Shown one piece after another: positions 1 through 13,384 of a stretch of 64,000 nucleotides of DNA. The notes beneath the pieces were generated by a model, which was not told the origin of the DNA, searched no databases, and saw only the letters and a list, made by a program, of their open reading frames with translations. The number at the start of each line of letters is the position of its first letter. The first letter of the stretch is position 1. Both the position numbers and the translations under genes were made by a program. Source of the stretch: Opisthocomus hoazin (lineage: Eukaryota; Chordata; Aves; Opisthocomiformes; Opisthocomidae); NCBI RefSeq assembly GCF_030867145.1, contig NC_134416.1, positions 97,627,183-97,691,182 of the forward strand. The letters run 5' to 3'.

Positions 1-51
1 CTGCCTGCCTGCCTTCCTTCCTTCCTGCCTGCCTGCCTGCCTGCCTTCCTT
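1..51. repeat. CCTG/CCTT simple repeat
   Basis: The window opens inside a tetranucleotide microsatellite of alternating CTGC and CTTC units that stops at the unique sequence following position 51. Its left boundary is outside the window. Confidence 0.9.
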
Positions 52-3000
52 GACTGGGGACAGCTGAGGAGCCATAGCTGGGGCCAGCCTCTGCCTGTGG
101 AGCTGCTTTTAAGCTGAGCCTCTGCCGTTTGGCCCCTGCCTGAGCTACAGCTCCTGCCATCTTTCAAATTCTTATTTTATTGTAATTTTTCTTCTTGGAA
201 TATTCTCATACCATTCATAATTGCTATATTTTATTTCCTGAAATCCTGTCTTATTTGCCTGTATGCTATTTTTCTTCAGAGCTGTTAATCTATTTTCAAA
301 ACATTTGAAACTACCTATGATTAGTTTTTCTCCACCATGAACTATAGCTTCCCAGGATATATAGTCTCCCTTTTGATCTTCAACTGTTTGGAAGTATTTT
401 TTTAACACATTTCCTTGTACGATTTGCTGAGGGGGAAAATAAGGCTCAGCATGGCTTCCAGAATGAGGTAATTTTTGTTTGCAAATAAATTTAGTTCCTT
501 GGTTTATTTTGGAAATAGATCAGCTGTCACAGATCCTAGAGGGCGGCATCACTGAGTTCAGTTTATTGAAACAGAAATGACAGAATGTCAATTAGCTTTT
601 CCATTACATGCTATATGAACAAAAGCTACTGTGCAAGGCCAAAGTGAATTTATGTAAGTATCAGCTGTACAGATCCCTTTTATCTGTCTACAAAGAAAAG
701 AAAAAAGAACTTTTTTTTTTATTAATAAGCATTTTCCTTGGATTTCTTTATCTACAAGCATCAGAATTACTGTGATATGCAGTACAGGCAACTTCAAACC
801 TTGAAAAGTAGTGGCAAGGTATCAAAAATAATGTAACAGCTTCCCAAATCCCTACCCACTGGTTTTTTGTCCATTATCTACACCTCCAGTGTATGTCTAA
901 CAAGTTTAAAAGCTGCAAACTGTCCAATGTATGCAGTAAGGCAGTGAAAAGTGGCTTCTACTACTGAAATACCTTCTGGGGGATACCACCATGACCTGGA
1001 CCACAGGGTGGTCATCACTTCAGTACACACAAGGCAGGAGAGAGAACTTCCCCCAAGTGGTTGCAGGCAAGTAGGAAACCACAGTGATTTTGTGATGGTG
1101 GGAACTGGAGCTCATCATACATACATCACTTTGTCAAAACTCACATCAGATACCTATCAAATGAGAACAGATGTTTTTTTTGATAAACCAAACTACAAAG
1201 GGCAACACAATATGTATTTTACTGAAATATTTTAGTGTTATTTATGTGGTGAAAGGAAAATGGTGTGCATCCAGATTTGAGCTGTTCACTCCTCGCTCAG
1301 GAAGCATTGGTCTGGTTACTTCTCACACCACAGGCCATTCCTGACTGTTTCATCTCCAAGGGCTCAGTCTCATTCTGGAAGTAAAAATACGAGGCCCTGT
1401 TATTTGGACTGAAGACCAGATCTTCCACCTTTGATGCAGTAGCCGTTGTAAACCTCTCTGTATGGTCTAAGCCACAGAAGATGTCCCAGCTCTAATGAAC
1501 CAGCGTAACTTACAGAATTACCCAATCTTGTAAGCATTTTTTGAGAAACTGTATGGCAAAACCTCAAACTGCCTGGTTTGCCTCTGGCTGGACTGAGAGT
1601 TTTGCAGCTCTACCAGAAGTGACCTGTGGAAGTTCTGTTATCTGTTATATAGCTGCTAAAAAAGAGACCATCTCCTGCAGATATGAACTTTGCCTCCTGA
1701 GGGATGCCAAAACATTAATGTCAGCCGATAGAAGAACTGGAGATAGAATTCATCATTTCAAGGTTGCAGCTTGAGTGTGCTTTTTTGTGAAATAATCTCT
1801 TGTTTTCCTTATCTTGCTACCCACCAGCTGTCTCAAGAAGACAAAAAAAATACTATCACATCAGATTTCCTGTGTATCAAGAGCCAAAATTCTGTTTCTT
1901 GTGATAATTATGTAAGAAAACATACAACAGTCACCACAGGCCACACTGGAAGGCGTTACAACACCGAAGAGGGTCTTCTAGTGCTTCCAAAATCCACCAT
2001 ATTTGACAGTAAAATAATCTTGTTTCAGAAAGACAGTTATATAAACCAGAAGAAGTGACACCTTCTATGCTTCTTAATGGGGAAACAATAAATACTTCAT
2101 TCCCACTGATCCCACAGGCCTGCCAGATGACTACCTGCTTCAACTGAGATATTAGCTAAATCTGTGATTTCAGCTTTTTTGTCTTTGTTTTCTTCCTCTG
2201 AATACATTTGCAGAAACTGTGAGGTAATGCAGGAGCATATCATCCAGTGTGGGAAAGGAAAAGGAAATTGTCGGTTTTGGTGGAAGCTCACGAGTGTTTA
2301 ATCAAGGTCTGTGGCCTGAAATCTGTAGGAAAGGAAATGTAGGATTTCCTGTGCATTGGTGATCCGTCCTGGAGGTGGGTGTTGATTAGAGGTTTATGCA
2401 GAGAAGTGAAAGATAGTTTTTAGGAAGGATTCTTCGCTTATGTTACAGTGCAAGGACAGAAAAGGGAACCATGGACACGCCCACAGTGCAGTAAGACCCG
2501 GAGCTGGCGTGTCGCAAGAGTAACTGTCTTTCACTGAACTTCTTTTATGTGTGTACCCCCAACGCACCAAGTACACCAAGGGTAGAGCACAAATCCGTTG
2601 GATACCTGCTTTCTTCACAGCACATTTTTCACTTTCACCACAGGAAGGCATGCCAGGGACAAGTGTTCTCGCTGGCAGCTACAGCTTCGCACTCAGAGTC
2701 TGCAAGGTTATCGAGGTTACTGCAAAGACAAATCGGACAAATTATGCTAAAGAGCTGCAGAACCAGTGGTCCATTAACTGCCTGTCCCTGGTCAACTGTG
2801 CATTGTCCAACCTGAACCTGAACACTGAATCGAATAAAATCTCCTGCAGAGATGAAGGCATGTGTTAACTACATATGTGACCCTTCTGAAGCACAGCTGC
2901 AGGAAAATGATAGACTGCAGGCTAGTCCTGCAACCAATTTGGTATTCCATGACTGCTGAAGCTGCAAAATGAAACATGCCTGAGCAGTATAGGACATTGT

Positions 3001-6000
3001 GGAGGCAGTGGGACAGGACTGGCTTCAAATGCAGTGGCAGACACTTCAGAAACAACCTGAGGTGTGCTCATCTGAAATCTGTGTCCTTCGGATGCAAGCT
3101 ACCATTGCGTTCCTCTGAGACATTCACCCAGAGCTTGTAGATAAGCTGCAGGACTTAGAAGAAACCAGTGTCCTTCTGGGGCAGCTTCTGGAGGTCTAGA
3201 GGTCAAGCAGATACCTCAGATCATTCAAAATGGCACCAAATATCTACATGCATGCAGCGAATTAAACCCTGAATCAAATCACCTCTAGAGAAATAGGAGT
3301 GGCACGAAGTCAGACTGTGCTTAAGTACATCTCAGCCTCTCGCTATTTCTCTAGACTCCTTGAGAACTAAAGCATCACCGCTCCCACTGCTGTTTTGGCA
3401 CAGTTACTTTTCTCTCTGTCATTCAGCAGTCTGGGATGGTGATGCTAGAGAAGGAGAGACGTGGGCAATGCTAAACTGGATGAACAGATCCTGGATAAAA
3501 CTTCAAAATATTCCTAGATTAAACTTATTGCTAATCATGAGTCTACAATTTGTGAACTTGACCCTTGCTCTCCTGGTAACATACAATTCTTTCTGGAACA
3601 ATTGCTTGAAACAGCAAGCATTTACCTTCTTCTGTACATTTGATTACTAATTTCTTACCAGAACAATAAAAAACAAGTCACTTCTCTTCCAGTCCTCGTA
3701 TTATAATTTCATTTCTGCTGCCAAAGCATGCCTGGCGTCTGCTTTGTGTATTTGATGTGCAGCTGTGGTAGGAAGCCACAAATAGCAACGCAGCGTCTTT
3801 AAGAGCCGTACTGCCAAGGGTAAAAGGACCCTGCAGGGCAGCTATTCTGAGGGAGCCGTCCTAACTGTTTGGAAAGTAGCAAATCATGTTGTGATGCGGA
3901 AGGTGCAGAATTAACTGGGAAAGTGTTCTTTTCCCAACTTATCCCATTGCAGGAAAGAAAGTGGCTTTTGGCCAACATACACAAAAGAAATCAGTACCCT
4001 TTCTCGCCAGTTGGAAAGGCAGCCACAGGCTGCTCTAGCTGCATTATACATTTCTGGAGGCATGACGCAGTATGGAAGTATTATACCATATATTGCTGTT
4101 TGGGCTTTTTTTTAACCTTCTGTATTAGATAAGGGATACTTACTAAGCAATCAGTCTGCAGGATGCCTTAGGTTCTTTTCATTATTTACAATAAGGATGG
4201 GCACATGGCATTTGTTTAACTGAAGAACCTTCTACACTCCAAAGAGGAAGGGAAGAATGCTTAAGCTGTGCATGCTAGAAACTAATTGCTATCCTTTATT
4301 GAATTAGAGTGCATGAATATGCATGGACGGCTGTGTCTGTCTTCAGGTGAAGCAGGGCAGCCTTTATACAGCTTATATAACTGGCTGTGAGCTTTTCAAA
4401 TTCTGCACGTCCCAGAGCCTGCTGTCTCTTTTTAGCCAAGTGCTTGAAGCATAGCACTACTTGAAAGATTAGCCTGGGTGTTTAATTAAAATCTGAAGAA
4501 AGATGTTTGAATATGTTACCTTCAATTTCAGCCCTGTATCTATTTTCTTCTCATAGATGCTGCTTCTGATAATATCAGCTTTTTTGAAATTGTCTGTCCT
4601 TGTTTATTTGTAATAAGCATTTCCAATTCTCTCTTCATAACATTGTAATGAATCACTCAGAGAGCAGAGTGAGTTGGATGATTTGGTCCAGAGTGAATCG
4701 TAATACCCAGAGATTTTTGTCTTTCTGTGTCTGGGTCATGTCCACCTGAATCACAGGGAAAATGAGTTTTAGCATCTTCAGTAAAAGCTGTTCCCTTGGG
4801 ATGTATATTCAATTTGCAACGATTCTCAGTTACAACAGCTGGTGCAGATGAGAAGTTACCAGCTAACCTTAATTAGCACTTTAAGGCTGTAGATGCTGGG
4901 AACAAAGTTCAGCAGTACAATTAACTGATCCTTCTACCTGTTTACGTGCTTAATCTTCTCATGCCCATATACATTCACTAGTAACTTTGATAAAAACACC
5001 CCACATTGCACACACATTCTTATCCAATTGCATGCCGTTATTGACCTTTCATCAAACTTGATATTGCATTCTGAATAGATAGGAAACTGCAGCATAAAAA
5101 ACTCTAAGGAATTCCAGGGCAAGTATATGAACACAAGCCTGTGGTAAATCCAAATATTCATAGGAACGTAGGTTTCAACAAACCAGAAAAGATCAAGAGT
5201 CTAAATGCTGCAATGTCCTGCCTCTGGCAATGGTCTTTAGCTATCATTCAAAGAAAGTTTACATGGCTTATTTCCACACTGGGACAAGCCTATCTGGGTG
5301 AAAATATATGTTCAAATGTTAGTCATATGGGTGGTCTGCTTGTGGCCTAAAGCACTAGCTTTGCTTCCGAAGTCCTTCTAATAAGAGTTTGCTCTTCTTA
5401 TTGCTCTCAGCCACACTCCTTTAATCTCATCTTTGATACTTAGCAGAAAAGTCAACCCAAAAAACGAGATGCCTTTAGCTAAGTGTTTCCACATGATTTC
5501 TCTCTATTTATTTATTTATTTATTTTTCTTTAATACACTGGCTTCATTACAGGACATGAAAAATTCAAGTGTTGTAGAGTTTAATTACTGTACTTTTTCT
5601 CAAGGGATCTTCATTGTAATCTGTATCACTACTATTACTGCCTTAACTAATATCTAAAAGAGGTCATGTTCTAGGTTAATAGCCTTGCAGCTGCAGTGTA
5701 GAGAAATCTGCAGTACTAAATATTGCTGTCTAAATAAAGGAGATGTAGCTAATAGTGCTGTCCAATGATGGTGAGTATTTGCACACAGATACTGACAATA
5801 ATCTCAAGTGCCAGTTCATTTCACTTGAGTTTATTGTATTTGCACCTACACTGGAAAACAAATCAGGCCTGGAAACAGCATGTTGGTCATATAATTCATT
5901 CAAGCTGAGGAATTTCTGAAGGCCTCCAGCTGGAGAGAACGGTGTCCAAACTAATGAATTACAGGTGGTCTCATCCATCTTGACAGTCTTCACTTTAGAT

Positions 6001-8749
6001 ACTTTTACACTCACTGTCAAAATAGACTTTGTGAAGACTTCTTGATCTGTCTGTTTGAGGGAAAATAAATCACGAATCCCACTTCGACTTCAATAATACT
6101 TTCAAATTTTTAACAGGGACACTGACAGTGTCCAAAATTGTGCTACACTCAGAATTTGTAGAGTAAAGCATCGTCAGTCTGCATTTCCTTTTCTGTAAAA
6201 CCTAATAGCCAAATATCTGTATATATCTTCTCAGCTATCAGGAGGGGGCTTATATTGAGAACTTCATGGAATAAAAGACGTCCTCCTATATCTACCATGC
6301 CCATCTTGCTCAGTGAATACAGTTCTCACAGTCTCTTGCTTGTTCCTTCTCAGTTCATTATTACACAAACAAATGGGGTCTTTCTTGTATAAACTCTACA
6401 GCATAGCCAAACTAATATAGATGATAAAGCTATTAATGCATCTCGCATTTGCATTTCATCCATGAGAAACGGATGTAGGAGAGTGCAAGAAATTGACTGG
6501 AAATTGCAAAATAAAATTTCTATGCCCATTAGAGTTATCCTTTAAGGTGTTTTGGGTTTTGTTTTTTTGATTTAGCTAAAAGACTTACGGGATTTTGGGT
6601 TTGCGTATTTGTATATTTTAATGTCTTCTGAGGAAGAACTGCCACCATTTCTTTGTTTATACAGGTATTTTGCAATCCACATTCCAGCCATTCTACCTAG
6701 TGGTGCATCCAGAAACTGTTACTGAGATGAAAACATAACACTGTTGGAAAGCTGCCAGAGAATGGCACTGAATTAATAAAGAATGAGAGAATAATGTAAA
6801 GCATGGGACCAATGCTGGCTATGGAGAGGGAGTGGGATATTCTTCACACCTACTAGCAATGGTCCTAAATGAGTCCTGACACTCAGATGTCCCATAATTC
6901 TGGATGTCAGCTTTGATGGTGATCCCTATGGAAGCATGAGAGCCTTGTTACTACAAGCCTCTCTGCAAGTGTCTAGCTGAGACAAACAAACTTTGCAGCT
7001 CACTTCTTCTCGACACCCCTGCTCAGCTACCACGTGTCTAGCCTGGTCAGTCTGTAGAAGAGGCAACTAGCAGCTGGTTGGTAGACATAGCCCTTACCCA
7101 CTGCACAGTTCCCATTCTACAGCAGGAGAAAGAAGTATGAAACGAAAATAAAAAGGGCACTGCACCACTGATTTTCCTTGTGTTCTGTTTTTGGTGTTGC
7201 ATTTTGTTACGTAAAAAGCACTGTTCATTATGGCTTGCTGCCAGTTGATTTGTCTGCCTTGTTCTTTTCCTTTCCTTCCAGCAATTATTCAAGGCACATA
7301 AAACTCTGATTGCCCTCCACTAACAATTATATCAAACATCCCCCCTCAAATTATTATATTGGCATTACCCTCTTTGGCAAATATTGGAAAAGAGCAAATA
7401 CTACAAAAGCTGGTTTTGTGGCATGGTGTGCAACCAAGCAAGCAAGCGTGGAGACTAACATAATATATGAGATCTTATTCAAGTAGGGATTAGCATTCTC
7501 ATTGTCGGAGAAGTTCAGCAGAGAGAATAAGATATCAGCAGCATCATTTTCCCGGGCAAAGCGCATACAATTGCAGTGGATTACTCATTAAAATCATTGT
7601 ACCTGGCACAGAAATGAACACATATGGCACCGCAAATTTCCCTTGCCCCCCAGATCCTAGTGTCATATTATTTATACGAGTACTTATGGTTGTACAAATT
7701 CATCTGTCGATTTCCAGAACTTTCACCATATGGAAAGAGTCACTTACAAATTTACAGGTGTTGCACAGAGCACAGATGGCCACACACACGGAAATGGTGT
7801 TTGTAACATTTACATCCCAGGCACTCTGGAAACACTACCATCTTGCCTTTCACCTTCAAAATGTGTGCTGTACCATTACTGTGAAGCTACTGAAAGCATA
7901 ATTAAATTTTCTGTGTGTTTTACAGTGCTGCAACAAGATTTTGAAATTGATGATAGCAGAAAATAGGAACACAATACAATTTTTTTTTCATAGCTGTTAT
8001 CCCACAGAACAGTCACGATACTTACTTGCATACTGTTGTAACAAGGTGAGAAGGTTTACCCAAGCACGTATGTGACTCATCTCTTCATCGTCATGGTGGT
8101 ACTCTCTTTACCAGTGCATCTTGTACAAGAACTGACGAACCTGCGCCTATAGTGTCTCAGCAGTATATTCTAAGGCCCATTCAAGGGCTCAGACTAAGGC
8201 TGTCAATGTCCTGTCATGTTCCTAGCAGAGTTTGAAACCCCTGCTCTCTCACCAGCAGCTGTTCTCAGCATGTTTGATGTGCCCCGGTCTGTGAGTGAAT
8301 GAACCTCGTTGTGGCTCCACAGACCTCCAGCACCATCAAGCAGCTGATTGACTTACTACTGCTAGTTGGCTTTGTTAGCTGAGTCACCACTGTCAAAGCA
8401 AGTATAGCGCCTTTGTGGTCTAGAGCACATACAGAACTGGCTGATAAAATTTCAGAGCTGTTAAAAATTACCTTTGAAAATACATGGGGAATGGGTGACA
8501 TTTCAGATAATGGGAAGAGTAAACATGTTGCAAGCTTTAAAAAGAAAAGAAGTAAATGAGGCCAGTCAGCAAAGCTTCTGTTTCTGGGAACCGAAGTACT
8601 GGAACAAATAACTGGATGGACTTCTTGGAAGACAACAAGGAGAGAGTAAAAAATTGTGTTACTTTTTTGTAAGAACAGATTATATCAGAATAATCCACTT
8701 CCCTTCTATGATGGGTAATAGATGCTGCAGACAAAGCAAAAGCAATTAC
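52..8749. other. intergenic, AT-rich, no recognised gene
   Basis: No exon with a recognisable product, codon bias or paired splice sites was found on either strand. All open frames are short (about 100 residues or less). Non-coding items seen are a TTTA microsatellite near 5505-5527, a POU-factor-like palindrome at 4313-4324, and a block at about 950-3680 that might be a decayed retrocopy (see findings). Confidence 0.6.
5505..5527. repeat. (TTTA)n microsatellite
   Basis: About five perfect tandem TTTA units, followed by a T-rich stretch. Confidence 0.85.
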
Positions 8750-9213
8750 TACTGTATTTCTTGACTTCAGAACGTCTTTTGATGCTGTTGTTCATAAGAT
8801 TCTCCTTGGCAAATTAGAAAACAAGATGTAGATGAGTCTAGAAGAGAATAGACACAACCCATATTGGAAAAGCCATTCTCAGAGACAAAGAGGCTACTGA
8901 GGGGCACAGTCAACGTGGAAGTTTGTATTGAATTGAACAGGCAATAGGAGAAGGGGAAATGGCCTCAAGTTGCACCAGGGGAGGTTTAGATTGGACATTA
9001 GGAAAAATATCATGACTGAAAGAGTTGTAAAGCATTGGAACAGGCTGCCCAGGGAAGTGGTTGAGGCACCATCCCTCTAAGTATTTGAAAGACGCATAGA
9101 TGCAGAACTTAGGGACATGGTTTAGTGGTGGAATCGACAGTGTTAGGTTAATGGTTGGACTTGATGATCTTTATGGTCTCCCCCAACCTTAATCATTCTA
9201 TGATTCTATGAAT
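8750..9213 (+). mobile_element. CR1 LINE fragment, internally deleted, plus-strand
   Basis: This is a plus-strand CR1. The 5' part (about 8750-8830) reads as the reverse-transcriptase segment VFLDF..SFDAV.HKILL, a degraded form of the conserved LDFSKAFDTVPH region. After about 110 bases of unclear sequence, 8940-9213 matches the CR1 3' end: the stretch for [18 protein letters not shown], then the 3' UTR with the 'TTGGACTTGATGATCTT' block, then the terminal ATTCTATG repeat at 9195-9210. Most of the RT C-terminus is missing between the two blocks, so the copy has lost internal sequence or is two insertions. It carries several stops and is dead. Confidence 0.85.
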
Positions 9214-12200
9214 GGGTTCTGTGAGGGGTCAGTGGCATTCAAGTGATATTCTACAGCAAGATACTGAAGAGCAGTTCCTTGGGAAGTCTTTCCTGATAAG
9301 GGTAGGATAAAGATACTAAATGCGTCTCAAGACAGTGGCATTCTCATTAACAGAGCTTTTAAATAACAAACTAGAACATAAATATGTTGAAAAAAACCCA
9401 CAGGTAAGAACCTGGGTATCATAACCTCTCTTAGCATTCATTTTAACTGGTGGGTTTGATGCTCAGGAACCTGGGCAAATAAATCTCAGACACTCTTAAA
9501 GTGTTCATTTAGCTCAATGCTCTGACTCCAACCATAAGAAACAAGGCAAATATAAACTAATGTGTAGTCTCTGTATATGCCTCTGCATTTCTTACTCTTG
9601 TGTCTCACAAATGAAAGTCTCTCCCTATCTACAACATAGGTAGTTTACCTGTTGACTAGAGCAGCTCATGTAATGGAGTCACAAGCAGCAAGGAGGATCA
9701 ATTGTTCATTGTCTGTTCCACGGCAGATGTTAGGGAATATCAGATGAAAGTAGTGGGTAGAGTTTCAGAGCAAACAAAAGGCAGTGGTTACTCACACCAA
9801 GTATTTATACTGGCTATGGTGCTCCTTCCTGCAGGATTTTGCAGATGCTAAAGCTTTTCCACTGGTTTAAGAGAGGATGAGTCTATTTCATGGAAGATAA
9901 ATCCCTTGAGGATAACTAAATACACAGGAGTCACATTTGGCTTTAGAAGTCCCTGACTCATGCATGGTTAGAGGCTGAAACTAATACTAAGAAGTATCAT
10001 ATAAACTCATCCAGTTCTTACACCCTTTACAAAGGTATATGCATTTGATCATTAGCAGAGAGGCTACTGGGCTAGATGGACCTTTGGTCTGACCCCTTAT
10101 GGCTGTTTCTGTTCCTGCAAATTGGTACAAAAGTAAAGTATCAAGTAGTATGAAAATAAATCTACTGTTGGATTTGTCTAAATACAGCATCTAATAGCGC
10201 GTTATGTTATTTTCTATAGTAGCCTTGCTGTTACAGTGATGAGGTATGCGAGTCCTGTCCCCACAAATCCCAGACATGACCACTGATAGACACAGTGGTT
10301 GTTTCACTGCCTACGTGGTCAAATGCACTGCACAGCGTGCCTCAAGGTCTTGGTCTAGTGCTCGTTCAGACTGAAGTGTTTGCTGGTGTGTGCTGCATCT
10401 GCCTTCCTGCCTGCACGCTTGGGTCTTTGCAAAGGAAGCCAGACATGCAGGAGGCGTAAGGTATCACCCATGGCTCATCCTGATACGGAATCAGGCTGCT
10501 CCTGAGAAGTTCACCTGGTGTATCCTCACCAAATTGGCAGCACCAGTCTTTGTGAGGTGATGTAACCGCTGCTTGCCACATACGACAACGTGGTCTATCT
10601 GGTTCCATCAGCTAAAAAGTGCAGGTGTCTTGCAGTGTAGACGTATCCGTAGTTATTACTTTCCACCAACTTGCTTGCCACAATATGTGGGTGTCACTAT
10701 TTCTCTTTGCATTTATTCTATCTTGGCTTCATTGTACATCTAGATTAAACATAATCAATATGTCACACAATTACACAAATGCTTGTGTACATCCCCTGGG
10801 AATAGATCATCTTGCAGTGCTAAGCTGGTGTACAAAAGAGCAAATATGCTGCTGCAGACTACCATTTATTGCAAAATAATTTCAGCAGAGTTATACAATG
10901 GACTTTGAGACAAGCCTTAGTCCAGTGTTTTGCTCCTGTGCCTAATCTACGTGAGGCAGCTATTCACATCAGCAATGCTCTGCCAGAGGCTGATATCAAT
11001 CAATGCACTTCCATATACCTTGAATTAGGAATATGCATGGCCCTGTTTCTATCTGCTACAGCTTCCACCATTGTAATATCAAACATTTATGTTCCAGAAA
11101 TTCCTTCCTACTTGCAAGAATATAATGTTATAATAATCATACTAATATTCAATAATAATTCAATAACCTTTATTTCTTTTTGAGGAGCCAAATTTTGCCA
11201 CTATTTCAATGAGCAGCTCCTTCTCTGAGAATGGTCCTCTTTGGTTTCATTTTCATACTTTTCTTTGGTAATACGGACGAAAAAATATGACTCAAGGGGC
11301 ACAAGAATATGAGAACCTGGACTACTATAATTGGTAAGAAACCTAAGTTCATTAGAAAAAAAAAATTAACTCAAGATTTGTTATGAAGATGGAATTTCTC
11401 TAAAGCTAATAAACACTGAAAATCTAAATGTGACTTCTATTAAGAAAAATTGAAGTTTGCGTTGTTCCTGTGCCCTTAGGCACTACTATTTTGTGGAAGG
11501 GTTCTTTATAGGTGGAAGTGCTTTTCCTGCACACATGTAACATGGCTGCTTGGAGTGCTGTAGATCCTGCTTTGCTGGATGGACACCTAACTCTTAGGCA
11601 TTACACCACTGAGTGTCACAACATCACGTATGTCAGTCTAGCAGTCTGAAATCATTAAAAAGACATTACATTACTTTAAATGTTTTGGATCAGCTCTCTT
11701 TGCTAATCATCATCTGACTAAACCAGGACTACCCATGCAAGAATTTGCAGAATCTGCTTTACCCAGCTCCGGCAGCACTAACTCTCTGAAGACTGCTGTT
11801 GTCAAAAGCTGTTCCCAGACAGCTTGGACTAGCTCAATGAGAAATGATGGATGAATGCCAGCTGACATAAACATAAATACCAATGATTTTTTTATTCCAG
11901 TCTTTGAACCGTGTGTTAATTGCAAAAAGATGTGTAAGATTGGTGAAAATGTGGAAAATGCAGTTGACTGGGCTATTCTGTACACTGATAAAATCTGCAC
12001 AGAACTAAGACATGTGTCTTCACTTAATTTTGTAATTGCCAAAGGCAGTTTATAGACCCTCTCCAATTCCCTTCACTTGTCCCCCAAAATTCATGGGCTG
12101 CAAAACCCGTACTGGCATGCTTTCTGTTCTGCCAATTAAAGAAAGATTTGCAGAACCTTCATGTTGTGACTAGAAATATCGTCTAACGTGACACCAAAGG

Positions 12201-13384
12201 TACAACATTTATTAATGTTAGAAGAATGCTGTACTGTTAAATTACATTCTAATTGAAATATAGATCTTGGTATGTCAAAGTTCAAGGATGAGCTCTTTCC
12301 ATTTGGCACATTTATTTCAAGACAATTGGATATAAAAGCTACCATTCTGCCCAGACAGTTTTACAAAGGCAGAAATAACTAAGGTAAACTTGGTCTGTAC
12401 TCTGTAGTCATATCTCTTTCATCAGGGAAGTTCTCTCCCTATTGTAGCAATATTTGAAATTAGTATGGAAATGGAAATCAAATGCTTTTACCAGACATCT
12501 AAGCCTAAACTGGGCAGAATAAGGTGCAAAGCAGTGAATGTTTGCAGCAAAATGTCTTTTCATAGTCCTGAAAAATTAAAAAACTTCATTTTTCTCCTCT
12601 CATTTTACTCCTCTTAATCATCTCACTGAAATAAGTCTTCTCATGTGTTTGCAAAATCTTTTTTATGGAACCCCTACATCACTCACACTTTGAAATTTGG
12701 TGTTGTTAAATATGGTTTCCGATCAGCATGAAACAGCTGCCTTGAAGGGTCCTGAGACAGGATTTGGTTTTTTATCTTCAGTACAACTAGTGTAACACTG
12801 GGGTTTTTTAATCAAAAGAAAATCTTGTATCTCCCTCATCATTTCTTCAAGGTCTATGAGCTGCTGTCACCTTCTCCCTCAAGCAGTGCTTCTACAACAT
12901 GACCCACAAGCCTTTCCTTTCTCTGGCACTTGCTGCTCCATTTATTACTCTGCCATAATCAATATAGTGAAGAAACGGCAAATCTAAAGGCAGTGAGCCC
13001 CAGGAGATCATTCAAGTATCAAGATAATGCTGTTTGGGAAGGTACAGAGAAGGGGTCTCTGATCTCACTGAACCACCCGTATGAGAGACCATGGTTTAGC
13101 AACAGGCTTTGTGGGCAGGCTCTACCCAGTTTTTTTTATCTGCTCTTTGGAGCTGCTGGCTATTATTGTGATCTCTCCCAGGGTCCTGCTCATTTTGTTC
13201 TCACTCCTAGAGAGAGAGTCACTTAGTGTCTCGAACGCACAGACGTTCATGCAGTCCTAGATCTCGTCCTCCCTCACATTCTACCTCCGTCCACGGGCCC
13301 TCAAGCAGAAGTCACCTGTTCAAATGAGATGGTAGCCAAGGGGCTGTCTTGGCATCCTAACTAGGTTAGTCTGGTCTGTGATCT
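9214..13384. other. intergenic, no recognised gene
   Basis: AT-rich unique-looking sequence with only short, unrelated open frames on both strands. The longest is a minus-strand frame of 118 codons near 11710-12066, which has no family features and a plus-strand competitor. One ancient repeat tail lies at 10055-10117. Confidence 0.6.
10055..10117 (+). mobile_element. ancient CR1-like / SINE 3' tail
   Basis: The words 'TACTGGGCTAGATGGACC' and 'TTTGGTCTGACCC', followed by 'TATGGCTGTTTCTGTTCCTG', closely resemble the conserved 3' tail shared by reptilian CR1-like LINEs and the tRNA-derived SINEs of turtles that use them. No SINE head is recognisable upstream, so only the tail survives. Recognition is from memory of the tail consensus. 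Confidence 0.6.
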
